This document shows positions 43,849 to 54,967 of a stretch of DNA of 64,000 nucleotides, in pieces (positions within the stretch are counted from its first letter, which is position 1; the number at the start of each line of letters is the position of its first letter). The translations under genes were made by a program, and so were the position numbers. Origin of the DNA: Eremomyces bilateralis CBS 781.70 (taxonomy: Eukaryota > Ascomycota > Dothideomycetes > Eremomycetales > Eremomycetaceae); contig NW_022985078.1 in NCBI RefSeq assembly GCF_010015585.1, positions 438,322-502,321 of the forward strand, given 5' to 3'. The notes under the pieces were generated by a model, which worked only from the letters and a program-made list of their open reading frames with translations, had not been told where the DNA came from and made no database searches.

Positions 43849-44953
43849 GGTTGACCAGAAAGCCTGTTGAAAAAGGATCAGACGGTATCCCACCAGCTAT
43901 GTCGAGCCTGATCATGAGTATTGTTGGCACGGGCGGATGAAGGGAATGGGACACAAATTGCAACTGTACTTTATAGCCACATGGCTCTAAAAAGTGCATT
44001 AGGATGTAATTTGCCTCATTGATGCATCTCGTGGACCTAGATACGCAGTATGCCGAGAGTGTCGATGTAATTAATAGTAGACATAGATCCTGTCATTCGA
44101 ACTCGGGTAACAAATGCTGAAGCCGGTATGAACTATTTAGTCCGGCAGGACTTGACTACAATGTATCTAGCCAGACTTCAGGAGCTTTAAGTTTCGACTC
44201 TGATATTCTTCACTAGCAAGAAGGGTACGAACACCGCCAGTTTTCTAAGAACCGGGCTGTAGAAGGTCAGTCGCGAACGGAAGGGACTGAAAACCCTCAG
44301 TACCGCTGTCGCCGAATGGCAATAACCCATGAGAGTATTTTCAATATCAAATGAGAACCAAGTCCACTGATTTATCCCGAGCGGTAGATACTGCCGTTGT
44401 CCTGTGTTGTGATATTATCGACTTAGATGCTGGTTGACCGATATTGCTCCCGGAGCCCGGTCTCATGGAGGGAGAGGATAGGCCACTGTTTCAGTATCGT
44501 ACTTTATGCAATATTTTGTTACGCTCTATTGTATCAAGCTGATGTAAGTGCAAGTAAGGACTTATTTCTTCGGTGATCTGCTTGGTCTGCTTGTTCACCT
44601 TGGAACATAGGGGTCAAAGAAGTCCGCCAGGTTCTATCAAGCTAGAGTATATTAAGATAATGTTAAGTGAATGAACGACTAATGAAGTGATAAGGATGCC
44701 TCAGATTCTTTGGAAGGGCCGTGAATGCCGTTTGTGAATTCGAATTTTCAGTAATAGATAGTGAAATATGCCTACCTTCGAGAAATCAGTCACCGACGAT
44801 AAAGTTCCACCACCAGCTTTACTCCATTTATTTCCAAAGCAGTCTCACAGCTGCAGGCCCATGGTCAGGAACCCTTAAGTCAAACCAAATAACTGTGTCT
44901 AGACTGTGGATAGTACAAAGCCTCTATCAAATCCAGAAAGCTGACACCTCAAC
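43849..44953. other. AT-rich intergenic region
   Basis: About 1.1 kb with low coding signal in all frames. No RNA gene recognised. Confidence 0.45.
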
Positions 44954-45515
44954 ATGACGATGGGAAGTGAGAGACCACGAAAGAAGCGAAGGACCGACGT
45001 CCAGAGTGACGGTAGGCAGATCCCATCCATTAAATATTAACACATTGCTGACTAGAGCTCGAGCAGTATCTGCCACTCCTTACCACGTCGAGCGCCCGTT
45101 CACTCGAGGATCGGCGCGGAGGCAAGCCGCCCAAATTGATGAAGAAAAGTCCAGCGACAACCAAGATTTCGAGAAGATGCTTTCCCTGTACGATCGCTCC
45201 ATGCGAGAGCTGAAATTTGAGCTATACAAAGACATTCTACTCATCCTCGATCGAATGATCGGCCGTCGTCAAGACCTGGCCTCCGATTTGTGCGACGAGA
45301 AGCAACATGACGAGGCAAAGAAAGTCAAGGCTGAGATCACGATCCTAGAAGACGAGTATGTGCAGGCGAAGTATGCATATGATATGTACAAAGAGAATGA
45401 AGGACAACTGGCGGAGAAGAAGGAGTTGTTGATAATTGGGGGCATCCCGCAGATCTTCGCTGACATTGCGCTGGATGCAAGGAACAGGGATGATGGGGAC
45501 TGGGGAATTCTGTGA
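44954..45515 (+). CDS. Small alpha-helical hypothetical protein
   Basis: A frame of good codon quality runs from about 45057 to the TGA at 45513-45515. It encodes a basic start (ARAVSATPYHVERPFTRGSA) and then long charged helices (MLSLYDRSMRELKFELYKDI, AEITILEDEYVQAKYAYDMY) ending DARNRDDGDWGIL. The only upstream ATG that fits is 44954 (MTMGSERPRKKRRTDVQSD), joined by a 46-nt intron 45012-45057 (donor GTAGGC, acceptor GAG), which keeps frame and adds a nuclear-localisation-like PRKKRR. That acceptor is weak and a nearer CTAG at 45055 would break the frame, so the 5' end is uncertain; the first internal Met is at about residue 70 of the open frame (45179). I do not recognise the family. A coiled-coil nuclear protein is a guess. 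Confidence 0.5.
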
Positions 45516-47160
45516 TGTCGAATGAAACCTGTATGCTGCTTAGAGAAAGGAGCAATCTCGCTATTGGTGCGTAAAATGCTCGGGAACAAGTAAATTCTGT
45601 GCTGTTTCGGAGCAGGGGATACTTTCTCAGACGAATTCTTCGGTCACAGTTCTAACTCTTAGGAGTCATATCACCAATCCATGATACTTCGTCACTTCGG
45701 CTTGTTTGGAAGCGCCCCGGGAGATGGCATGGAAAAGATAAGTATCATTTGGCCGGCCGGGTTTGAGTTCGGAGTGACTGTTCCTGTACAAATATCAAAC
45801 CGTCTCTGTAGACTATTAGAGCCGGAATTCACAAGAACCTATATAACGATTAGCCGGGCAACTCGATCTGGGTTCTTATATATCTTTCAGGACTAACAGT
45901 ATAGCCACTCCATTTCGTGCCATGTGAGGGACCCTGGTGATTGTGATTTACGCTCAACTATCGATACAATCGCTCTTCAGAATCATAGGAGTCAGCTGCA
46001 CCACTGACATGCACTGAACTATAGGCCCCTTAATAATAGCAATGGTAGAAATGGGAATTATAGTTGCCTTATTGAATGGGGACAACGTAACTCAAGTGTC
46101 CCTTCCTCAAACATATAGGTATAATTCTCAGCTCGTCTCCTTTACGAATACCGTCAGACCACTGAGTCTTTGCCCCACACCCTCGACACAATTTCGACGT
46201 AATGTAGTAAACTGCCCTGCATATTTCCACAGTTGAAGTTAGGGCCTCCTTTTCTTAATATAGCTGAGCTCTAATTTGAACAATGAATCACCTTGAATGG
46301 CTTTATAAACTTTCCCGCCGCCTCAGCAGTATACCGGGCCAATAGTCTGCAAAGCCTCGTACACAGGCGAGGTCAGCAACTCCATGCCGCTTCCGCAGTT
46401 CTAACCGTCTTCCAAGAATGAATTCCTCGCGTGACTCTAGATGAGTACCGGCATACATGCTCGAATTGCCTCCGACAGACATATATACTCCATGCTGCGA
46501 TAGGCACGAAGGGTAGACTAAGACGGAGGAAAACATGATTTCCAACCAAGAGCAGAAGCGGATGCGGGAGTTGTTGCAGCTGCATTATGGACAACAGGGG
46601 ATTTCCACTGTCGACATGAGGGAGAAATAGAATCAACAAGAAAGGGGACAGCTCTAAGACGGACAGTGATTGAGGGTCAATAGCCGAGCTTTAGCTGAGG
46701 ACGAAAAATGCCGAACGAAGGAACTATAGAGACAACTTTGAACATCCACAGATCCTTCACTTGCCTAGTTCCGCTCTGGGTCGTCTGCTCAGTTGCTGTC
46801 ATTGGCCTTGGTATCATTCAGTAATATATTAATACTGCGCGAACAACGAAACGGTTAGAAGTGACGATAGCAGTGACGATCGCAATACGACTCTCACCTC
46901 CACTATACCGTGGGAAAAGGACTCCGACCAAGTCGAAAAGGTGATTCATGAATCTTGTTTATATTCCACCCCAGGCCCGATCGCGCCAGATTATATATCC
47001 ATGAGCCGACGATACCGCCGACCCAGCTACGAAAAACGCTCAAATAAACATTAAACAGCAAGATATTCGGTGGTTGTCCTTTCCTTCGCTACACGCAAAA
47101 CCGATCCGTCCCAAATTTCAGCATATTTCTCATCATCGTCAACGCGCTAGGCGACAGCCT
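45516..47160. other. AT-rich intergenic region, no gene seen
   Basis: About 1.6 kb between the hypothetical gene (+) and the chitin-synthase 3' end (-). Frequent stop codons in all frames. No transposon termini or RNA genes recognised. Confidence 0.45.
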
Positions 47161-50100
47161 CTACGACCCCCGACTTCCCCCACCGGGATACTGCTTCGTC
47201 AACCGCTTTCTCCTCCTCTTCTCCCCGCTCCCCTCCCCTCCGCTCTCCGTAGCCCCGCCCACACTCCCACCCCCACTACTCCCCCTCCGCTCCGCCGCCT
47301 CCGCGAACGGCCGCCGCGGCGCCGCCATCTCTGTCACCGATCCGTCGCTCTCGTACCCGCCCGCCCGATTCCGACTCCGACTTCCCTCACGAGAGTGCGT
47401 CGAGGCGTCGTCTCGCGTGGGAGCGAAGGTCGGTGGCGCGTGCGGATGCGCCGGGTTCTCGTCCATTTCAATCGCTACCATGCGCGGTGCGGGCGCGCCC
47501 TCGGTTTCGCCGCCCGGCGCCGTGTGCATGAAGCTCTGGCGAGCCAGCGGGCTGCGGCTGGAGCGGTTGCTAGCGGAGTTCGACGGGACGCCGAGGTTGG
47601 CGTCGGGGTTGAGGCCGGACTGGCCGAGGGCTTGTCGTGCGGCGAGGGAGCGCGCAGGGGAGCGCGACCGAGGTCGCTGGTTGCTGTACTGGACGGGGGA
47701 TTGTGATCGAGGAGAGGCATTGTGGCGGGGTTGCGCGGAGTGTGGTGCGGTTGGCGAGGATGATCGGGGTTGGGGTCGAGAGGGGGGGCCATGCTTGTCG
47801 TCGAAAGAGATGCCCATGGTGGGAGACTCGGGCGAGTTGAGAGATTCAATGCTATCGCTGAACTCGGTCTTCGGGGCGCCGCCGTAGGGATGGCTGCCTT
47901 TGTTGCCCGGATGGTTACCACCGCCGTAGGGTCGGGTGGTATGGTCGCTCTCGTAAAAGGCGCCACCGGCGGGACGTTGCTCCGCCTGGCGGCTGTGGTA
48001 TAATCGGGCATCTTCCGGGGGAAGGAAGGACTCGACGCGGCGGGGGATGTAGATGGAGTTGCCGGCCGAGGTGGCCGATGCCAGGGAATCGATCGACGTG
48101 CGGGGATGCAGCGGGATCCGGGGAACGCCTTGGTTTCGATTGAAATGGTCGGGGATGGTGAGACCCGAATCGTTCGGATGATGGTACCAGCCACCGGCCA
48201 CCGGTTGCGCGGCGTCGAAGCGACCCACGATCCTGTCGGACGGCTGGAGAGCCATTTGCGCCGGGCGATGGTGCGCCGGTTTATCTCCAACTTCGGCGGT
48301 CTCCGCGTTGGCCGGTTTGAACGTCTCCGGAATGATGTTGAGGTCGTCGCCGGTCGCTTCAGCGTGCTCGATGGCCTGTTGTGGCGTCGTGTTGGGGTCG
48401 GCCTTGCCAGCATCAGCCCGAGGGCCACCCCAGGTCCGCTGACCGGCGGTGAAAATGCCGTAGACCATGTAGACCCAATTGAAGAAGGGGTTGATGAGAA
48501 ACATGACCGGGTACAGCATGATCTTGTAACGGCCGAGGCGGGCGCCGAAGTAGAGCATGAGAATCCAGTTAAGACCGAGGGACACGGCGATGAAGCCGAC
48601 AGGGAGCTGATCGATACGTTGCGAGGTGGTCAGCAACGAGATAACCATGATGAAGAATAGCAGCGCGGTCGTTCGAATAGTGTTCTGCATGAATCGCACG
48701 ATACAGAGAATGGGATACCGTCGCCAAAGTCGAACGTCCGTCAACATGCACACTTCGTTAGTGATGAAGCCCAAGAACCATCGTCGTCGTTGCTTCAACA
48801 AACTGGCGTAGGTTTGCACGGCCTCGGTTTTGCAGAAGGCACCGGTGTTCATCTGGATCTGATATCGCTCCTTCGCCCCGATCATGAACAAGTGGGTCAA
48901 CCATCGATCTTCGCCCAAGTGACATTTTCCGTAGTCGAACAGGTCGTCGCACTGTTCGGCTTTGTCGGCGAAATAGAACTTCGACATTCGTCGGAAGGCG
49001 GAGAATCGTAGGATGGTCAAGGCACCGGGCAAGCAAGTGACGGCACCGCATCCCGATTCCACGGATCGCTCGAATAGCTGGCCATGGATATATTCCATGT
49101 CTTGCAGCAGCGTGATTAGCGAGTTCTTCTCGGTGGTCGACGTGATGACCCCCGTCATGGCCAACATGTTCTTCTTGCTTCCGGGTTTCAACTCCATCTC
49201 GTACATGAAGTTCTGAATGCAGTTCTTGTCCAGGATGCAGTCGGAGTCGATGAAGAGGATGAACAGATTGTCATTTCGCTTCAGGTATTCGGTGTAAATT
49301 CGGTCGATGAGTCGGAACGTCCGCTTCTGGCAATGTCGCTTGCCGCCGTGCGGGAACCGGGAGATGGTGATGCGCGTGTTCCGGTAGACGACATCGATAC
49401 TCTTCGGATACGTGTCGAGGGTAAGTGGTACCCCGCATTTCTCGATCGTGTTCAGATACAATTCATCCTCTTGGTCGCCGTCGAAGGATAGGAAGACGTG
49501 CATGCACGACGGGGGGTATTCGCAATCGACGATCGAATCGACGGTTCGAATGAGCACTTCCGGGATTTCCTGGTAGCATGGCATGACGATCACCACCTTC
49601 GGTGCCGATTGCTCGTCGAGGACGTGCTTGATGCGGCTTGTGCGGCCAAGTGAGTGGGTGACCAGTTGGTAGACGCAGAAGAGCCACGGGATGGTGAGGA
49701 GACCGGCAAAGGACCAGAAAGCGAACCATTGCAGGAACGTGACCATCATGATAGGGAAGTGCTGGGTAACCTGCGACGGGAGTGGCAAGGTGACCACCAT
49801 AATCGGAAGGAAAATGCCTCTGTGACGCATTAGTCGGGAGGCGGGGATGAGATACCCAAGGGAAGCGCATACCTAAACCCGGTGAAAAGGACCATCATTA
49901 TTATCGCCATAAACCGTGTCGCTATATTCTCCGCCTTTTGGAATACCTTGACTAGGCAGTAAAGAAACGCGGCCAGCCACAGAAACCATTCGAGTAATGC
50001 TGCGACCATGAGGGTGCCGACAATGGCAACGTAGACAATCTGTGGACCACGGTCAGTGTTTCGCTCTATCTTGACATCCACGTCGAGAACTCACATCTTT

Positions 50101-50172
50101 GACCGGCCATGGCTCAGTGATCGCTGGGATACTGCCATCTTCACTGGCGCGAGCGAGAAGTTCGCCCCACAT
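47161..50172 (-). CDS. Chitin synthase, probably class VI (ChsD-type)
   Basis: Exons 50172-50095, 50039-49873 and 49819-47161 (introns 55 and 53 nt) give 967 residues. Chitin synthases polymerise UDP-GlcNAc into chitin at the plasma membrane. Visible GT2 features are the nucleotide-binding LFIDSDC, the acceptor/catalytic GEDRWLTHL (EDRW) and the product-binding QRRRWFLGF. Two or three hydrophobic segments precede the catalytic domain (IVYVAIVGTLMVAALLEWFL, FLQWFAFWSFAGLL) and others follow it (TTALLFFIMVISLL, LINPFFNWVYMVYGIF). There is no cytochrome b5 or myosin domain, and the N-terminus is short (MWGELLARASEDG), which points to class VI rather than class IV, V or VII. A tail of about 400 residues, rich in Ser, Pro, Arg and Gly, follows the last membrane segment and is longer than I recall for the class. 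Confidence 0.9.
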
Positions 50173-51361
50173 TGTGTCTAGAGATACCGCAGTGGCGTCG
50201 CGAGACTGCGAGCGAGACTTGTGGTTACTCTGCTACGAGTGCAAGTGAACTCAGGAGGGAAGTTCGAGTAGAGGTGCAGTTACAGGTATATTGCTAATTG
50301 AGTCGTTGCATGGACGGTGGTAATGGAAACGAACGTTGAAGGTAGAAGCGAGAGTCGAAGCGATCTGGATCCTGATGTCAAAGGTACATCCTTAGGTCTT
50401 GACTGAGGTTTGTCTTGTTTCTCTTTCGCGAGTGACAAGTCGATCAGAACTTCAGAAGTGATTGGTGATCCAGCGTACCGTGTTCCACTTTTGCTATTCT
50501 GAAGCCGAGCAGTGGTTGCTCTGGCGGTGGGATGGCTCCGGACAGGACGGTTGAGTTCGAGCGCTACCGGTACTGGATGCTTATGGGCATAATTATATTG
50601 CAGTTCCCGATGCTATCACGAGGGGTTTGAGATTCGACGAAAAGCGGCCCGACTTTGATGAAAGGCGAATTAACGGATTTTCCACGCCAGAGCGATGGAC
50701 GTGGACGGGTAGAGGTAACGGAGCACAGCACACAAAGAACGAGTGAGACAAACAGCAGAAGCACAATTGAGGCTCTGGAACGAACGATGCAAGGAAAACT
50801 AAGGATCTGGGAGGGGAGAAGGGAAGGAAAAACGGCGAAGGCGGGTTTGTTCCGATGGTGAAGTCCCATTCAGTCAATGGTTTCAGACTCCAAGGCGATG
50901 AAGCAAGCCCGAGCGGAAACCAGATGTCTCCACCAAGGAGGCGGGAGCATGGAAGGGCCTCAAACTATACTATGGGGCATGGTCCATGGAACACAGCCAA
51001 CTATTTGCTTGGGCACAACTTCGGCTACAGGTTAATGGCGAGATACTTTGGCCATTGAATCAGGCTAAGCGACCATTCGGACGACCCATCTCGGCCATTC
51101 GGCTAGGGTCCAGCAATGGAGCATGGGCGAGACGCGGAGGAGAGTTGGCCACCACTGGTCACAGTGAATCCCCCTTAAAGCGCTGGCGGTTTCCTATTGG
51201 GAGCAAACGTGTTTCCAGAACGACGCCGTATGTAGTATCACCGGAGCAGGGCACGTAAAGCACAGGTATTGGGACCGCAGAAACGCGGGTAACCGTCAGT
51301 TGGGCCTTGTATTGGGGTGTAACCAGTGGAGCATCCGAGCCAAGGAGATCGGTAGGCAGCG

Positions 51362-51415
51362 GAGAGTAGAGAGTTGGCCGCCAAACGAGAGAGTAGAGAG
51401 TTGGCCGCCAAACGA
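51362..51415. repeat. perfect 27-bp tandem duplication
   Basis: Two adjacent identical copies of a 27-bp unit (begins GAGAGTAGAGAGTTGGCC, ends AAACGA). No flanking gene; likely replication slippage. Confidence 0.85.
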
Positions 51416-53228
51416 AGGACCTAAACTCCCTAAAGCGTAAAGGAACGTCTACAGGAGTCTGGAGCAAACACGGGACCAGACACAACCCAAGCTTTCAGGA
51501 TGTTGATATTGGGTGAGTTTCGGTTTGGAAACATGGAAGAAAATATCGACGACAGGGATCCGGGGGGCGGCTAGGGATGGGGCAGGGAAGGCGCCAATTG
51601 CCAGGGATTGACCAAGGATTGGCCCTTGGTCTTCAAATCGAAATGCAAGAAAAATGAATGATGCGGCACATATTGGATCCGTGCGCCCGCTTCTCCTGAA
51701 ACCTTGTTGCCATTTGCACTTTGGCCGAATGGCGTTCATGGTTCACTGTTGAGCCTCCGGAATGCACTTGCACAATTGCATTTTCTTGGCTAACGAAACT
51801 TTTTTATGGTGGAGGCCGGCTGCAGTCCGGCACTAACGGACGGAGCCCAGGCATCCAGACTCCCGACGGTCGATGGTTTTCGCCCCTCTCGTATTGTTGG
51901 GTTTTCAAGCGACACTTCCTGATTTCGGTCCATTATTGGCGGTCTCGGAAGCCCAAAATAGAAAATATTAATATCCGATCTATGGTTCCATTTTTCTCGA
52001 TGCCTATTGACAGTTGTGTTACATGATATCGGTATTATTCCACATGCTGTGGTGTGATAGACAAGTCCGTGATCTTATGCCCAACCGGCTGATTGAACTT
52101 CAAAGTTCCCCCATTTACGAAGAATTCTGATGTACATCCCCTATCTTTCTCAGGCTCAACTCTGAGCTCTCGTGTATCTCATGTATGGATACCTTGTGGG
52201 TACAAGGCTACAAGCAGGATCGAAATTCGAAAACCTCTGCTACTGCTATGCTCCGCATCTCGATTTCAGTGCGCGGGATGCCACGCAATTTGACACATCT
52301 TTCATGGAGTCGCGGATCGGCAACCCAATGGGATGCGCCGGAGATGCCACATCCCTGACGGCATCCCGTTTTCCTAAGAGATGATCAGCGGCGGGGGATT
52401 CATGTTGACTTTTAAAGTTTTAATCAAGGCCCAGCCATCAAGAACGAAGAAAGATGCTGGGTCCTTACCTCAGTTACTCATGCTTCTATTCTTCCAGGCT
52501 ACATTATTATCAAGTCAAAAATCGTCATGTGCAAACTGTCCACTGCCGACGTCGCTTTGCCCGATGCGGGACAAGTGACAGAATGGGTCCTAGGCCAGCG
52601 GCAGGGGGCGGCTCGAGATTTCCTGATGCAGGAAAAGGTGGGCACGATTCCGGGAAGACGCCCAGGGCCACGGTGCTGATTGACAGTCACTGACAAAGTG
52701 ACAAGGGCACAAGGCACTATCCCTCTCTCCTTGAAACATCACACAATGTAACCTCATGTGATTCGTGCTCATGCCGGTCCGTGCCTGCATTCCTCTTCCC
52801 CTTAACCCCTTGTAGGTGGTGGCTTTTCCATTGGCTTTCCCTCCCCGGATTTTCCGCTGGTCCAGTGTGCTGGCTGTCAGCACCTTAACATTACTTCAGT
52901 GAAAATTGAAAACTGAAAAGTCATCTCGTCAGACGTCCACAGGGTGCGTATATACTCCTAAAGAGGGAGCAGAGGACAGCTATTTGTTCTTACTTCTTCC
53001 ATTTCCTTGTCTGTTACACGTGATGTAGTGTGTACCAAGAATAGATCTTTATTCTTGTCTCCTCTGAGCCGGAAATCGGTCTTGTCCCTTGCATTGTCCC
53101 TGAGAAAGCTTCCGAGGCGGGAGGTGGTGATTGGTTGCGGTTAACCCTAACTGCCACCTTTCATTGAGCACAGAATCTCCTGAAGCCGCCACTTCCGAAA
53201 TTTCCAATTGTGAATTTGTGATGGCATC

Positions 53229-53354
53229 ATGGCAGATGGACTGACGGGACCATACACCGCGTCAGTGCTGGTATTGGTGCCTGGCCGCCCTGGCGGAGTG
53301 GCGAATCCCCAGCGCCTCCTCGAACCTTTCCAAGACATCTTCTCTGCTGTTTGA
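53229..53354 (+). CDS. possible small protein, 41 residues
   Basis: ATG in a good context (ATCATGGCAG) opens MADGLTGPYTASVLVLVPGR and ends ...LEPFQDIFSAV, then TGA. A TATATA box lies 275 bp upstream, with a pyrimidine-rich stretch after it. No homologue is known to me. The frame could easily be chance. Confidence 0.15.
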   Translation: MADGLTGPYTASVLVLVPGRPGGVANPQRLLEPFQDIFSAV

Positions 53355-54967
53355 TCTCCTCAACATCCCGCTGGTCGAGTTCCATTTGAACAGCGTGTCC
53401 CTGACCAAACCGTCAGTAGGGACCCCTCAGTCGCTCCCCGAACCGCAGTGCTACCAATTCATCGATGCGTGTCTTGTAGTCACTGCTGTAGCCAGGAACG
53501 ATTCCTATCGTCCCCTTATTAAGTCGTTAGGGGCCTTCCCCCAATTCCATGATGAACAAAACATGGGTAATATCGATATTCGGACGCTGTATTTCTCTTG
53601 AAGAAGAATTTTTATGCCCTCTCTCCACGCCTCGCGTAAAATTGGACTATTGGAGCTACTGCGTAGAAGGCCTAGAAGCCCAAGCTACATCCAGATCTCC
53701 ACATCCTGCCTCCGTTCGGCTGTCCACATATCATGACGACAGGTGGCCAGCCACATCCATAGGGCGTCAGCTGAGGTTCTCCAATAGCACAATATACTTA
53801 CTCATACCACAAGCTACGCCATCAATGGATGTACTTTCATTGAGCAAGGAAACTGAATTCCAATTCCCCTAGCGAAATGGCTTCTCTCATTGCGCTGTTC
53901 AGCTCGCCAATACAGGGGATTCGCCTCTCCCAGGAGTCCCCTGCGTCGCATCAAGTGTCCTGATCGTTCGCTTAACGGTTCGCATCAGGAATTCAGAATT
54001 CAGAATCCATATTCCCAAACTCTCCAGCCCAGACTAGTGCCGTGGCCAAAGTCCATCAAGTTGGTCATCGCTAGTTTTGAAATGGCCCGGCCTTATATCA
54101 ATACCTAGATGATTGTGGTTCGACATAACATTGGCATAGGCTCAAGAGGCGGCGCTTTGGTTAAGCGCTCCGGTCCTGGTCAAGGAACATTGAACAGCAC
54201 TGGGACATCGTGACTTGGAAATTCATGACCGCCTCCACCTGTGGTGTATTATCTGATTCTAAGCAAGAAATCAGGAGCAAGCTTTTGATGCGTAGTCGGC
54301 CGGGAGACCAATCTGATTCGACAACCAAGGTAGGTGAACGATATGGATAGGAAGGCATGGACTTGGACAACGTATGTTCCTGATTGAGAGCCGCGAAACT
54401 AAAAAATGTCTGAGTACAAGAAGGTTGACTACCTAGCCTGGGACGACAAGAGCATAACGTTGTGAATACAGTGGTCCGTATTTAACGCGGGATATAATAA
54501 GCATTTTCATGGTTGCTCATCGAAGTACTAGCAAGACATATTGTGAATCCACAATGTGACTGGAGCTGCTTAAAGGGATATAGTAACATGATGAAAGATA
54601 AACATCCTGATGACCTAGAATTTTCAAGTGTTTTCAAGATGCGAATAGAAGTTGCTGCCAGGTGTGAACTGAGGCATCCTTCGGTTTTGATATCGATATC
54701 GGTTGTGGCGCAGTATGCCCCACCAAACCGTGGCGGTGATCTTTGACTTCATGGTCCGGGTACATGATGACACGGGAAGACATGCTCAGTGACTGGAGAA
54801 ATCACATTACTTTCGCTCTCCTCTAACGCGGGATTTCTAGAGCATTTGGGAGAATTTCTAATGACTCTCTCATCTGCCTATTACATCCCGGAGTCATACA
54901 CATGGTCGACCCATAACTGGTTCGCACCTTTTTCCCTCTTCTTCAACCCCTCCGCGTGGATAGGACT

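Larger units (their letters stand above)
50173..54967. other. 4.8-kb region without a clear gene
   Basis: This lies between divergent chitin synthase (-) and NMD2 (+). It holds a perfect 27-bp tandem duplication (51362-51415), a TATATA element at 52949-52954, and a possible 41-codon frame at 53229-53354. Long upstream regions are common for regulated wall genes, so part of it may control the chitin synthase. Confidence 0.5.

Noticed and set aside
47475-48428. A 317-codon frame and others overlapping the tail of the chitin synthase.
   Set aside because: Arg/Pro/Thr-rich low-complexity read of the same DNA; no homology, and the chitin-synthase frame is continuous with its catalytic domain.
54131-54180. 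GGCGCTTTGGTTAAGCGCTCCGG looked like a tRNA D-arm.
   Set aside because: No acceptor stem, anticodon loop or T-arm (GGTTCGA) can be paired around it.
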